Part shown: piece after piece, positions 36,441 to 49,436 of the stretch
How positions within the stretch are numbered: the stretch's first letter is position 1
How the letters are laid out: every line of letters starts with the position of its first letter
DNA from: Solea solea
Lineage: Eukaryota; Chordata; Actinopteri; Pleuronectiformes; Soleidae
Assembly: GCF_958295425.1 (NCBI RefSeq)
Contig: NC_081134.1
Span: 2,591,840 to 2,655,839, forward strand
Direction of reading: 5' to 3'
DNA length: 64,000 bases
Translations under genes and position numbers: made by a program
The notes under the pieces: model-generated
Databases searched by the model: none
The model's input: only the letters and a program-made list of their open reading frames with translations
Told to the model about the DNA's origin: nothing

Positions 36441-37395
36441 CTGATTCTGGGTTAATAAAAAAAAAAAACAACAGATCATACAGTCAAGTTATTGTACATT
36501 TAATATTATTTTTTGTGACTGTAACAGACACAACGTCAATAAAATTAGTGATTTAGTGAGTCGGTGCTCTCTATGGATTTTTGTAATTTTGTCATATTTG
36601 TAATATAAATACAACAATTCCCTCATTCGAAGCAGAAAATACGATTAACAGTACGAGTAAAGAAGTGATCAAAAAATGAACTTTTAAAATGGAAAAGAAA
36701 GAAAGCAGTTATTAATCATCTCATACTGTGCGTGATCATGTGACCCCTGTGTGACTGAAATCATCTGTGCACAGCAGGAATAAACCTTCTGCTGGAATGT
36801 GTAATAAAACTCTCTCGCTCTCTAATTACCTGCTCCGGTCGTCCGAGGTGACAACCGAGGTGACCTCAGTGCTCCGAGGCGACCTTTGACCCCTGGTGGT
36901 CGTTTGCTGGCCGGTCAGAACACGTTGGAATCACACTGTAATTGTCGAGCACACCTTTCACTCCCAGTTTCACGTATTCTGTATCTTAGTCGCCTGCTTT
37001 CAGTAACTTCCCTTGCAAACACAGACCTTATCTTATCTCTATTACAGTATTTAATGAAACAGGCAGCAGTCACGCTCCCTCACACACAAACACACACTTT
37101 CCTCCCTAAATGAATAACAGCTCCAGTGGTGTTAGTCATTATACTCTGTACAACTTTGTCGCTTTGTCGTTTCATTTTGATTCAGTTAATTAAACTAAAT
37201 CTTGCCAAGCAATTCTCTCTTACAGTAGAACATAATCATTTTTAATTTTAATTTTGATTTGACTTGGTGTGTAAAATTGAGGCCTAAATAGTGTATGATA
37301 CTAAGTCACTTTGTCTTACTATGAACCTTTAACACAACTTTAACAGCATAATCCTGCTTTGCTTTTATTTTGAAATATTAGTTTCCTAAAGCAAG

Positions 37396-37398
<3 letters not shown>

Positions 37399-37429
<31 letters not shown>
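37399..37429. repeat. (CA)n microsatellite
   Basis: About 15 CA units. Confidence 0.95.
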
Positions 37430-37431
<2 letters not shown>

Positions 37432-38728
37432 TTTGTGTTTTGGGGGCGGAGTTCTGAGAAAGGGTCCAACAAGATGGTGTTGCCTTCTGTTGTCAGTTTT
37501 CCACACAAACCCGAGCTTTAAGAATGGTGTGTAGCTTTTAAATATGAGAGAAAAAAAACACAATTAAATGACTCTGTGTGATTAGATCTCATGTCGCCCG
37601 GTGACATTACCACACTGCACACAGGAAGTGATTAAATTACGGCGGCAACGGCAACATTGCACTAGTAAAGTGAGAAGGCCACAAACAGGCTGGAGTAAAA
37701 TGGAAAACGTGCCCACAAAAAAAGTTTCAGGAGTGAATTCTGCTTCTCACTCAGGTCTGATAGTTTTGCTTGACAGAGCAGCATTACAAATAATGTTACA
37801 TCATTTATGTTCACTGAGAGGCAGTGAATGGTTGGCGAGGCAAAAAGGAAAAAAATACTGCTTCTTAAGGACAAGCATTTTTCTATCCTTTTTTACGCTC
37901 TATAGCAATATTTACTGGGGTTTTGACCAAAAACACAAAAAAGATGGAGAAAAAAATGACTGAGTTTTAGACTAGTGAAAATAATAATGTCAATAAATCA
38001 AATTTAGATTTCAAGATTCCCTCACAATGAGGCAACTCTCCTGTATATAAACAGAGGCTCCTCCCATTCGGGGAAATAGCAATTAAGAAATCAATTAACC
38101 AAAAGATTTCAATATACACAAAAAACAACTCTGAGCAAATATACAATGTTAATATTATCCCAAATATTTACACTGATAAAAAAAATATGCTCGTAAACTA
38201 TAGAAAATCAAACATTAACCTGTTCCAAAAACTCCCCTACATATGGCACATTCCATCAGGAACCTGCCATAAAAGGACTTCTCGTGGGCGGAGACCGGTT
38301 TGGCAGTTCCTGATTTCAAGCATGGCCATGTGCAGGAAAGGTGAGGAAAAAACTATCAAACAAAGACATTTAAAAAGCACAAAATGTTGATGTTATCTAT
38401 AAAGATAGGTCTTGATACATACATGGGTACCTAAGTTTTGTTCTTTAACGAGCTGAAATGTTTGGTGCCTTAAATCAGAGAACACTGTTTGATTAGATGT
38501 CAAAGGTCATTCCTTTCACTGGCAACAACAAAACTTGCACAATGCAGTTAGAATTACAAACTTTCTGTTCTGCAGAATTGAGAAACACTAAATCCCCACG
38601 ACAAGATTCATGTGATCATAGCCTTGATAGCGCGTCAGTGTTCATTTCCCGTTTTCAGCCTCAAACTAAACCTTTTCATGGAAAATGATATAAAGCGAAA
38701 GTGTAAAAGTATCCGGCGATAGATAAAC

Positions 38729-38750
38729 ACACACACACACACACACACTG
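38729..38750. repeat. (CA)n microsatellite
   Basis: About ten CA units. Confidence 0.95.
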
Positions 38751-39029
38751 ACAGAGATGTGACGAGCAGTTCCTCCTATGACCAATCACAGTCACATTTT
38801 GATCCTTCTTGCCAAGTAAGGGCTTATAGGCTAAATGGAAGAGGACAATGCCAAGAGAGAGACACAAGCGAGTACAATTTCAAAGTGAGGCAAATATCAT
38901 TCTGTGCAGAAAAGTGGTTTCATTTTCATTCAAAACCTGATTTGGATTCTGTAAGAGGATCAAAAGTAAGTACATATTTAAGGGGAAAACAGCAAGAAAA
39001 ATATGCTGAGCCAAACTATGGATGGAGGC

Positions 39030-39205
39030 AGTACTGTAGCACTCAAGTCCAGGACTTGGATTCAAGTCAGCCTAAAGTCCTGATGTTTAAGAACTGGGAC
39101 TCGAGCACTGATTATTTTCCGAGAACTCTCTTTTCTTCAGGGATTTTAAACCTCAACGCCAGGGACTCAACATTTTGACGCTTTTGGGTTTTAGTGACTC
39201 GACTC
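39030..39205. repeat. CTCAAGTCC/GGACTCG-type dispersed repeat
   Basis: The segment repeats variants of CACTCAAGTCCAGGACTTGG, AACTGGGACTCGAGCAC and GTGACTCGACTCTGG. Long open frames across it (38759-39178 plus, 39112-39339 minus) follow from this repetition. Confidence 0.45.
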
Positions 39206-40634
39206 TGGCGCTGGATGAAAGAACCAGCCTGAGATCCAGACTGATTTTCTCTGTGGATTCTGGTGAAAAGATTGTCACACAGTTTCCCGTCAGACAAGGC
39301 TGTCGAAATGATGAGATAAAAGCCGGGTTTTTGCTTCATGTCTCTTTCTCACCAATACTCATTATTTCTTCACACAATTTAAACCAGTAATTAACCTTTT
39401 GTTTTTTGTTTTACGGGACGACTTTAGGGACTTTTAGTCTTTTAGGTGTGAGGTGAAAATATGAGCTTATTAGTTTCATCACTTTAAAATCACTGCAGAG
39501 AACGTGTTGTTCAATGTAAATATACATATTTGTGTCTACTTTTAGTACAGAGACAAATCTAAAAATAGAGTGTCGACACTTTATTAAAACTGTCGTGTAA
39601 ACGTGTTTAGCCTGACGTGATGGGATTAAGTCGCTGAATGGCTGTAACAGTTTGGTCTTTGGACGGAATCCTCACACTGAGTAATGGAGATGAAATCCTT
39701 CTGACAGGCAGAACAGGTGAGACGTTCAGGCGTCACATGTGACTCAGCTGCTCATGTTATGGCTCTTAAGACGACGCTCGCAGGTGGATGGAAATCAGAT
39801 TTAGTTTTTTACAGCGAACCTTGAAAACCTCAGATTTGTTCTGCGGTGGAAAACGTCGTAGATTTTTAGATTCAATGTGTTCTGCGACAACACTAAATGA
39901 TTCAGTAATGTTGTTTATTTTCTTATCCTTCCATACATTTAATTTTATAATAAACTTCTAGACTTTTTTTTGGTTATTTTCATAAAGGAATAACTTCTTT
40001 ATATTGAAATGCCTATATTTAATGTCTTTGTTTTTCTGTCTTTTCTTATACATTTTTCAGTAAAGTTGACCCTTTATTTCCAGGAAAATCAGCTCCCAGG
40101 CACCTGCAGTAAATGCTGTACCAAGCTTTTATTTTCTTTTGTATTAAAAGGACCGTTTAATTAACAGTTGTTGGAGATTTTCAGTACGGCTGCCGGGGGA
40201 AGTAAAACCTCCCAGAAAAGACTGAAACTTTTTTTAATCGCTCTTAATGTACCAGTTTTCTTTTTTGTTTAACTTTCATTATGCGCGATATAAATGAGTG
40301 AACAATGACTTACGAGCTCTGCGTCTCGGTCATTTAAATCCTATTTTAAGGACATGTTGTAAGTGTGGAACAGGGCAGCTCCTCCTTCATGATCTGACTT
40401 ATTATTGTTTCCAGTAATGTGTAAAAGCTGCTGGCGGAGACACGGAAACACTGACTGAGATGAGCTTGAGGGTTTTTACTCATGACCGTTTCACAGTTGG
40501 ATGATGACTGCAGTGTCCTACTTTGAATCACCTTCTTCAGGGAAACGACAGTAATCATCATAATTCAAGGCTTTTGTCCAGCGTTGTCTGTTGTAACACA
40601 CAATCATCATTAGGCCCTCGGGGGGGCATCGCTC

Positions 40635-40661
40635 TGTGTGTGTGTGTGTGTGTGTGTGTGT
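40635..40661. repeat. (GT)n microsatellite
   Basis: About 13 GT units just after a G-rich stretch (CCTCGGGGGGGCATC). Confidence 0.95.
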
Positions 40662-40689
40662 CTGCTTCTGTGCCATGACCTAAAAATGT

Positions 40690-41030
40690 GTTCAAATACT
40701 CTTGTTTTTCGTTTGTGTGTACTTATATTTGTTACCTCTTTCTGGCATAAACACTGACCTTATCAGGACCAGTAGTCCTCATGGAGACCCAAACCTGGTC
40801 CTAGACTCTGGCATGTCCCAGGACAAAGAGGCTAATTGGTGTCAATCACCGTCCACTCGCTGATCAGAAGTATTCACTCACTTGTTATTTGTTTTTTTGG
40901 CTCCTAAAATTTAGATGTAATGGTGGTGAGCTGCATGTTAGGGGGCTTTGTTTGGGGGTTAAGTTCAGGGCTGTGGTTAGGTTAAGAGTAGGCATTAAGT
41001 GCTTATGTTGTGTTTGTGTGGAGAAAGTTT
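40690..41030 (+). repeat. Possible diverged TG-linked repeat
   Basis: GTGTGTACTTATATTTGTTA, CCTCATGGAGACCCAAACCT and GTTAGGTTAAGAGTAGGC follow the order of the 7955-8165 family but are strongly diverged. Confidence 0.35.
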
Positions 41031-41417
41031 GGACAGTATATGCAGCTGGAGCTGCTGTTTAAATACACAGTATGTCATTCTGCCACTGGTCTCTGTATCA
41101 AAAACACTTTGTTTGATGAGGTCATGGAGCAGCAGAGAATCATGAGCTTGGGCTCTCTTTCTGATTAAGTGATTGATCCTCTCTGTCCCTTTACTGAACC
41201 TGTTTTTTTAATTGCATATTCCACACAACGATTAGCTTTTTGTCTCTGTCTGTGGTCATTACTGAAGAGCATGATTAAAAGCCTCACTACTGCTGCTGAA
41301 CTGCAGGTTAATTTCTGTCTTTCATGTGTCAACACGTCCTGCACCAGTTCCAAAGTGAAATGTAGTCTAGATTTCCATTCTTTACTCTGAAATCATTCCA
41401 TTTATTCCCAATGAGAC

Positions 41418-41574
41418 AATTTACTCTCATCATCCTCCTCTTCCTCACGTATACTTCACACACTGGTATGGAGAAATTACATTAAGATGGAGCGAGAGAC
41501 AAGATGACTCTGAGTATTATTATTAGTAGTAAGTACAATTAGTTGCACGCTTACCACAGTTTGAGAACCATTGT
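41418..41574 (-). mobile_element. hAT-like MITE family 1, copy 4 (truncated)
   Basis: Contains CATCATCCTCCTCTTCCTCA, ATACTTCACACACTGG, AAGATGGAGCGAGAGACAAG and CCACAGTTTGAGAACCATTG. Roughly the distal half of the element is missing. Confidence 0.75.
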
Positions 41575-41689
41575 TTAGAGATTTAAAAGTATAGTATTGA
41601 TGTAATGAGCTGCTGTTGCTGTGTTTTGCATTGAGACTGTGTCCAGCAGAAGAACTCTCCACACTAACTGTGTAAATTCTGCAAAGCGT

Positions 41690-41822
41690 CCAACTTTTAC
41701 TGCCTCGGTCTTGGTCTTGTCTCGGTCTCGACCCCTCAAAGTCTTGGTCTTGTCTCGGTCTCGATACACTGTGGTCTTGGTCTCGACTTGGTCTCGGTTA
41801 TGGTGGTCTTGACTACAACACA
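41690..41822 (+). repeat. GGTCTTG/TCTCGGT-type dispersed repeat
   Basis: Internally repetitive: CTTGGTCTTGTCTCGGTCTC occurs twice, followed by GTGGTCTTGGTCTCGACTTG and GGTGGTCTTGACTACAACAC. The last block matches 3044-3062. It is a familiar teleost repeat end, class not assigned. Confidence 0.65.
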
Positions 41823-42234
41823 CATACACCCATATATGTCCACTGACCCACCTGTAACGCCAACAAGTAACCATTAAAGAACGTTTAAGGAACCTCTCTG
41901 TGTCCTGCTCTCTGATCGTAGCCCCTGTCCTCGAAGTGCTATCAAGCCAGCACATTCCCAGAGTACCCACTCTATCACACTAACACAGTCTCAGGTGTGT
42001 GCCTTTAAATCCTACACATGCTTCAGTGAATGCAGCATGTGGAGAACGTGTGTTTCAGTGCATGTGCATAATAACCGGTTACGTACATGCCCGGTGTTGG
42101 CCACTGGGCTCCGTGCTACTTCTTGCTCTCAGCAGTCGACCGCGGGCAGCCTAATGGATCACTGTCACTGCCTCCTGTAATTACTGTGATATGACTGTGT
42201 CATTATAGAAATGCTGCCCCTCCTCCATCATGCA

Positions 42235-42259
42235 TGTGTGTGTGTGTGTGTGTGTGTGT
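42235..42259. repeat. (GT)n microsatellite
   Basis: About 12 GT units. Confidence 0.95.
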
Positions 42260-42976
42260 ACCCACGTGTATGTGCACCGATGTAGGACATAAAGACAGGT
42301 TATACATCAGTGGATACATCAGTCCAACACGGCGTCTGTGGGGGTGTTGCTGCACATAATGACAGTTCACTGGACAGCGGGAACCAACGAGTCTGTTTCC
42401 TCACTTTCCTCTGATTCTGGGAGGCTAACAAAGGCTAGTTTGAAACTACAGTGGTTTAACCCTTTAGAGTTCCGAGGGACATTTTGTGCCATTCTGTTTT
42501 TTAATTGTCAACCCAGTTTGTCTGTATTGAATAAATATAGCTCAAATTTGTCAGAGTATATTCATTGTTGGACAAATTTAGACCTGATATTTCATATTTT
42601 TACAGCAGTTTCTGGGAAGGTGACATTTTCTGCCTCTAGGAACAAATTATTAAGGATATTAAAGAGTTCAACTTCTATTTGTCACTGAAACAGAAACTCT
42701 GTAATAGCGCATTGGTTGGTGCCAATAAGGAGCCTATACACTTTGGAATAGTGTTAAAAATGAACTATTTTGGTGTTAAGTTAATGCGTATTTCACTCTT
42801 TCATATATGTAACACTTGGTGATTTAGACTGAAATGGTGTTAAATTGGCTCCGACTTTAACGCTGCAGATTTTACTGCACATTTTTCATAGTAATACAAA
42901 GTGCAGATATTGTGTTATCTAGTAGCTGAACATGAAAGGAAGATATCATGCTTTATGTTGTGGTGGACGTCTGCAC

Positions 42977-43255
42977 TAGAGCTGCAACTAACGATTATTT
43001 CCATAATAATCGAGGAATCGTTTGGTCCATAAAATATCAGAAAATGTTCAAAAATGTCGATCAGTGCCTGAAACCTGGAAATGATGCTGTTCTCAGAAGT
43101 CTTGTTTTGATTCTCTTTTAATGATTTCTTTGTTTTATGGAGCAAAGAAATGAAGAATATATTCACATTTAAGAAGCTGAAACAATGAGAAATCTTGTTT
43201 TTAATCATGAAAAACCCATTCATTGATTCTTAATTGAGGTATTGTTTCAGCTCTA
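42977..43255 (+). mobile_element. hAT-like MITE family 2, complete copy with 8-bp TSD
   Basis: The element runs from TAGAGCTGCAACTAACG to TTGTTTCAGCTCTA. The flanks carry the exact 8-bp duplication GTCTGCAC (42969-42976 and 43256-43263), as expected of hAT insertion. It is 279 bp with no coding capacity of its own; minus-strand open frames across it are incidental. Confidence 0.92.
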
Positions 43256-44183
43256 GTCTGCACCTTCACCCTCTGCCGAGATGACAATTTTAAAAACACA
43301 CAACATTTGATTTCACAAAACTTCTAAATACCACTCCAGAGGCTGACATCATCAGTCCAGCTCCCACTAAGCTCTTCTGATGAGCTTTCATCCAGTGGGT
43401 TCCTCCTCTACTGCAGCGATCTCTCCAGAGAACACAGAATCTGTGGCAACAGAAACAGACAGTAGGATACAGCATAATCTTCACTTCGTCAGTGCTCCAG
43501 AACTACAACTCCCATGAGGCTTTGCTTTGCGTGCCAGTGGCGAAGTTTCACAGAAAAGCATATCATCTAGTGAAGAAATCCTTCATATACAGTATACAGT
43601 ACATTTCATCTGACCATAAAGACTAAAGGTTTTAAAAATATACAGCTGTAATGTTCATTTCAGAAACAAACTGAATGGATTTTTTGGGGATTTTAATTCA
43701 ACTGTTTGTTGTTGTTGATGAAATGTTCATTTAGTGAACATTCCTCCTTGTTCCTCACCATTAGTAGTGATTATTCAAACAGTAGATGTGCATCAAGCTT
43801 TCTTTACTTGTTGTAGATGTGAAAACTGTCCAGTAAAAACATAAAACTACGTACTTCAGTTTAACCAAATCCCCAGGATGCAGATGTTGCACCTTCTGCA
43901 AAACCACAAACAAAATAACCAATACGACAGTGTTTGAACGGATTGTTGTGAGAAAGTGAGTGTGATGATCACTATTTTCTGTTTATTAGTGTGCAGGGAA
44001 AATGGATAATGGAAGAACCAAGCATGAACACATTACCTAAAGTTCTCTGTGAGGGTTGGATGGTACAGAGTGTCGCACTTTAGTGTTAGTATCATACACA
44101 AAGCTTTGGATCCAATGCTGTGTTTACAGCCTTCTCTCCAGGTGTCATGTAGTTTTCAGACTGCAGCAAGTTTAGGTCTAAAC

Positions 44184-44542
44184 CAAGGTTACAATCATTT
44201 TGGATCTAGTTTTGACTTTTTGCCTTTAAAAATGACTTAGTTTTAAGAGCGGGTTGGCTAGGATTATATTTTTTGTAATATGGAGTATTTGCAAGTAGGT
44301 GCAAGATTCAAAAAGGTGATAAGTATTCAAATATAATTTTTCAAAACTGCTGGCAGAGAGAATACACTTCAGATGAACCCAAAAGGATTATGTATGAAAA
44401 CTAAGCCCATCTACACTTTCACTACAATTTTAATAAACACACAATTCTGTTTCAGTGAGTTTTCCTTTTTTTTAAACTTTAAAACGTTTTGTTTTTTTCA
44501 TTTTCGTTATTTCATTAGTTTCCGTTAACGATAATAACCTTG
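44184..44542. mobile_element. MITE with CAAGGTTA ends
   Basis: CAAGGTTA at the left and TAACCTTG at the right are inverted repeats, and the interior right side has the pattern TTTCCGTTAACGATAATAAC typical of a common teleost MITE. The flanks TCTAAAC (44177-44183) and TCTGAAC (44543-44549) could be a decayed target duplication. Confidence 0.6.
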
Positions 44543-44549
44543 TCTGAAC

Positions 44550-45821
44550 ACTACCAATCTGTCCTGAATGCGTCCAGATCACAGAAACCACATTCAGAGG
44601 TGGTTTGAGGACACAATTTGAACGTGATTTGTCCTCAGAATGGTCTCATTCAGCTGAGGCGTTGCTCTGTGCACAACCTCCACTCTCACAATTCTATGAT
44701 ACATTGAAAACTATTCTTTTTCTGCTCTACTCACCACACCACACTCTCTCATAATTCACCTCGGCACAAACGCACTTCTTTTAATTAATAGACACAAACT
44801 AGCAACAGCGTTATTTATTAGGCTGTTATTGGCCTTCTATTAAATCCTGATTAACAGCTCTGAATCCTTGGAACTGCTTGTAAATCTGTGGGATTGATAC
44901 AGAAGGAAAGTGTTGTCAGTGTTTCAGAGCTCAGATCTGTTAATGGAGGTTCTGCTCTGCAGCTTGCGTCACAAACACGAGGCTATTTCAGTTTCAGTCA
45001 TGTGTGGCAGTGCCATGAGCGTCTTATGCTGCCAGTGTTTTTTTCCCCCTATTGTCTCAACTCCAGCGTGCAGGAAATTATCAGAAAACTAAATCAAAGA
45101 ATCTCAAAGAAAATCATATTTGAACTCTGCCTGGAAACATGAAGCCCTTGTTATTATCTTTGGGTCGTAACTCTAACTGTTTCCGAGACGTAATCGTGTG
45201 TGCATTTGCTGCTCCATGTCCTTCGTGTTCAGCCACTCATGTGCCGATCTCTCTGTTTTTATTTCACTCACTCACTCCATCATTCTTCACTTTTCATCCA
45301 TGTTCTCACACATATTTATCTTGCTGTCAAGCGTGACATCTCTTTCTTTCGGTGATTGGGTTCGAGCAGATGAGTTTAGCTCAAGTCTTCTGACTGCAGG
45401 AGCCAAATTAGGCACTTTTCCACGAGTCAGATTGTGTTAAAACTATAATTAGTTCAGGTTTTGTCTGAGTTTTATTATGTTTTGTTGACATCTGTGTAAG
45501 ATTCCAGTGTTGTTAAGTTTAACAGATCAGCTGCTCACCTGTCAGTTATTTACCACTTACTTTACTGTGGTTTTTAGGGTCGTTGCAGTAAAAGACTTCT
45601 GTTTTGCATGTCACCGTAATTCACACACACACACACACAGGATTTGCATTCTTTGTGTGGACACATGCACATAATGCATTCCCTAACACAGCGGTCTGTA
45701 TCCTTCAGGATGAAAAGAGCCATTTTTGTCCCCTCTCCAACCAAATCACTCTATTTGACCCACAAAATGAAGATAGAGATACAGATATACTATATATCTA
45801 TCTATAAATTGCAGCAGGAAA

Positions 45822-45859
<38 letters not shown>

Positions 45860-47022
45860 TATTCACATATCTCTCAAACTCAAGTTGGACATTGTTTGGT
45901 TAGGAATGCAAAAGACAGCGTTAAATATATCGGTGAAAGAAGCACACATTGGCTTTCGCCGCTCTACTGTAGCCACGCCCCCTCTCACTCACACTCACAC
46001 AGCACTGTTGGCTACCTGTGAGGATAACATGTGTACATGTTACATAACATGTAAAACATGTGCAATAAACTGACACTTTGAATAGCCCAGTCTTTAGACT
46101 TTGAATAAACAAACGACAATTGCGACTGCAAGGTCCCAAATTTAAGCGAGCGATAATGGTCGGACGCTACAGAATCCCACAACCGGCTACAGACAACAAG
46201 TTACAGACAGAACAGCATGTTACCACTCTAAAAAGTAACAATGAGCACTCAAACACACCAAACCAACAATTTACTGAAAACACACACAAAAACAGATTTT
46301 GCACGGGCACTGCAATAGTACGCTAGTTTACATTTATGAAATTCAAGAACTATAAAAAGAAAAGTGTTGACATTTTCATTGTTGTTCATACCCAACCTCT
46401 TATAAAGTAAGAGAAATAAATGAACCCACTTTGAAATAAATGAAGCAATATTTGGATTGTGTGTAATTCATGCTTGAGAAAACCTGCCGGTGGATCCAAA
46501 GGGAACAACTGCAAGTTTGTTTGTGGAGGCTTTTTTTAATATTGCATTTGGTCCTCACATGGTGAAAATGTCCTCACAAAGACAGGTTTGTGTGACAGTT
46601 AGTTAAGACATGCAAACACACACTGGTGTTAAACCTACGGCTCTCTGTTGTTTGACACGTGCGTGCATGCATCGCCAATCGTGCGATTTGACTGTGGTGA
46701 AAACCTAATGGAGGCTTTTAGACCATTGCGGTCGGACACAGTCTGGGTAATTAACGAGAAGCACTGCGGTGATGTCACGCGCGGGTCACACACAGGTCAG
46801 ACAATGATGTCATGCTCGCTTCAAAAGTGCACTGTCGAGTAATCTTAGTATCCTGGAGGAATAAACTGTCCGAACGCCGACCTGTCGCAGATTATATCGT
46901 CTAAAAATAATGTGTGATCAAAGAGAGATGACATAATCCTTACATCACTGTTGACTCATTCAGTGTCGCCGTTCATTTTGTGACCAACCACTTATTTAGT
47001 TATATCATGGTATAAATAATGT
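44550..47022. other. Intergenic
   Basis: Contains the GTCT microsatellite at 45.8 kb and short frames without domains. TTTGGTCCTCACATGGTGAA at 46548 resembles part of the TG-linked repeat family. Confidence 0.45.
45822..45859. repeat. (GTCT)n microsatellite
   Basis: Nine GTCT units in a row, preceded 20 bp upstream by TATCTATCTATA. Confidence 0.95.
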
Positions 47023-47305
47023 TAACACACACACACACTGGTTTCCATGGCTTCAGAGGACATTGACTTATATTCATTTCCTGGAGACTTACCATAACCT
47101 TAACCATAATTACCATAACCTTAACCATAATTAACCTAACCCTGACCTCAGCCTAACTTTAAAACATGTCTTCACCTTAAAATATAGTCATTTACTTTAT
47201 ATAAGGACTTGATTTTTGTCCCCGGTAATGTGACTGAGTAACTAGATCCAGGTCCCCATAACATAGGAATACCAGGTACTGCACACACACACACACACAC
47301 ACACA
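47023..47305 (-). repeat. CA-flanked repeat with tandem CCATAACCTTAA
   Basis: CA tracts bound the segment. Inside, TTACCATAACCTTAACCATA is tandemly duplicated (47090-47130), followed by TTAACCTAACCCTGACC, the inverse of TTAGGG-like motifs in the 8-kb copy. Confidence 0.55.
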
Positions 47306-47959
47306 ATTGTGGATTTACGAGTCCATGAGATTATAGTGTATTTCCATCCTGGATTTTGTGCATATTCTGAAACACACACACTCACAAAAACACACTGATC
47401 CCAAACTTAATTGTGTATTTTTGTAATGAAATCTAATTTACTGCAAAAACTACTCGTACTGTATATTGATGAACTCATACTAATATATGAAGTACTCCTG
47501 TAAATGACAATATCCAGTCGGATTTTCCTCCACAGTTATTTATTTCTGGTGTAAATCTTCTCCAGAGATTCCGGCCTTGAATTGAACAAAGCGGCGGAGT
47601 GATTCATCTGCAGACAGCAGCTGACATTCAGGAAAACTAAATGCTTCTTGTTTGCAAAGAGCAGAGCACAACAAGGGTTCCGTTGGAGCGTAAACAGCCG
47701 TAATGAATGAGGCGGCATCAGCAGAGTGCAGCGAGCCATCAGCGGCTGCTATAAGTGTCCGATAATCACATTCTCAGTTCATGTGTGTTTATCCAGCGAA
47801 GGTGAGCAAACAAACATTCATTATTACAGTCACTGTAATTCTGCTGAAGCTCCAGCACTGAGGTCATAAATCTGAACATGTCCCATTTATCTACATGTGA
47901 TAGTTTTCATGTGTCACAGCAGTTGTTTCTCGGCTATCTTTCTTCACATGTGTATGTTT

Positions 47960-48110
47960 TGGTTGTGTTTACCCACAATTCCCTGCGTTGTAGTCCACTT
48001 CCTGCATTTGGTTCACATGAAGGGAACTGAGACGGACCAGAGTTCGCTTTTTTGGTGCCGGATTTTCCGAGCAAACGAACTAGGGTTTGGATTAAGAAGG
48101 GCTGGTGTGA
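47960..48110. mobile_element. Relic repeat (CCAGAGTTCGCTTTTTTGGT type)
   Basis: TACCCACAATTCCCTGCG, CGGACCAGAGTTCGC and GAGCAAACGAACTAGGGTTT are typical of a widespread teleost element related in style to the 4975-5165 relic. Confidence 0.45.
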
Positions 48111-48111
48111 T

Positions 48112-48205
48112 CAGGGATCTCAAACTCGCGGCCCACAGTCCAAATTCAGCCCGCCACTATGAATCAAGTGATAATGAGTCATTTCTGTATGATTTGTTAA
48201 ATAAA
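48112..48205. mobile_element. hAT-type terminus (CTCAAACTCGCGGCCC)
   Basis: GATCTCAAACTCGCGGCCCA then AATTCAGCCCGCC matches the style of hAT ends with GGCCCGCGGGCC cores common in vertebrates. Only one end is seen. Confidence 0.45.
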
Positions 48206-49029
48206 TAGATCAATTTTTCAACATGAATACATTTTTATTGTGAACAATATATCGTTCCACATCAACAGAAAGACAAATATTGTTATTATTGTGTTATCAT
48301 GATGGAATTTCCTGATATAATTGTAAGCTTATTATCCACCCCTGCCCTTAAAAATGTTAAGTCTATAACCTTAACATAACTTTCTTGTGGGGGCTAAAAA
48401 GTCACTTTCTTATTATTCACTGGCATTAATATGAGTCATATTTCATGTGCCGTGTGTGCTTGTTAAGATAACTGCTTGTTAATGAGAGTTAAGCATAATC
48501 TAATATGACAGCTGTCTGTCGGCTGCTTATCTTGCCACAAATCCTCAGCTTCCTCCAGATATTGAGTTTATAGTGACGTTGCTGTTCCTACTAACAGTCA
48601 CAGTAGAATGAGTTTCACATTTAAGTTTTTTTTTTAATGTTCAATGTTAAAGTCTTTATATTGAACAATAAATAAGCCTAATAATAAACCAGTGTTGTAT
48701 TTCTTTTTAGAACTTTAGTCTTCCAAACCTCAGTATTATGATAATGTGAATAAACCCATTTGTTGACAATAATCTGTTGACAAAAACGAAATGGCAATTA
48801 CGTAACACTCACAGCTACTAAGTAGTTTGCTTTTTATAAGCACTTTGTTGATTCATTTTACATTTATTCATCTACATGTTGTGTTATTAGGGCCTGAAAA
48901 TACTGGCCCTTTATAATCATGTGCACGCCACTGCCAGTAAGTAATATTATTATTTTTTTTTTTTCACCTAAAAACATAAAGTATCCAGACATGAGTGAGA
49001 CAGTCCTCTCACGGGGTAAACGGATGAGG
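48206..49029. other. AT-rich stretch upstream of the nrp1 promoter
   Basis: AT-rich with T runs (48628-48637, 48951-48964). It sits immediately 5' of the CpG-rich leader and could hold proximal regulatory sites, but I see none I can name. Confidence 0.4.
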
Positions 49030-49356
49030 ACGTGTTGACACTGGTGGACACTGCCCACTCTCTCAGACCCACATGCCAGCGTGAGTTTGCGTGCGCACTC
49101 TTTCAGCTCCAGCCCTGCCCGCCCGCCCGCCCGCCTGTATGTGTGCGTGCGTCGGGAGCGCACAGAGGGCGCACGGGTGTCAGTTTGCTCCAGCTCCTCA
49201 TAGCGGTCGGTCGCTCGCTGCTGGTTGCGCGCTCACTCACTCTCTCTCACACACACACACACACGCAGTGGAGGCAGGAATTTTTGGGGAGTGGAAATTC
49301 CACTGTTACTTTCGCGGCTCGAGTCGTGTCGCTGGCATTCAGCAGTCCGAGCAGAC

Positions 49357-49387
<31 letters not shown>

Positions 49388-49436
49388 CAGAGAGACAGAC
49401 AGAGCTGGAGGTCTGAGGGAGAAAAGCTGCGCTCCG

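Larger units (their letters stand above)
36441..41417. other. Intergenic
   Basis: Holds CA/GT microsatellites, the 39.0-kb repeat and the diverged 40.7-kb repeat. Frames of 120 codons (37601-37963) and 139 codons (38759-39178) show no domain. Confidence 0.45.

Noticed and set aside
38759..39178. 139-codon plus-strand frame
   Set aside because: Its second half is made by the CTCAAGTCC repeat; no protein similarity recognised.
43499..43522. GAACTACAACTCCCATGAGG, resembling a ZNF143-type promoter motif
   Set aside because: No promoter context or gene nearby. Similar words are common at ends of dispersed repeats, so it is not called.
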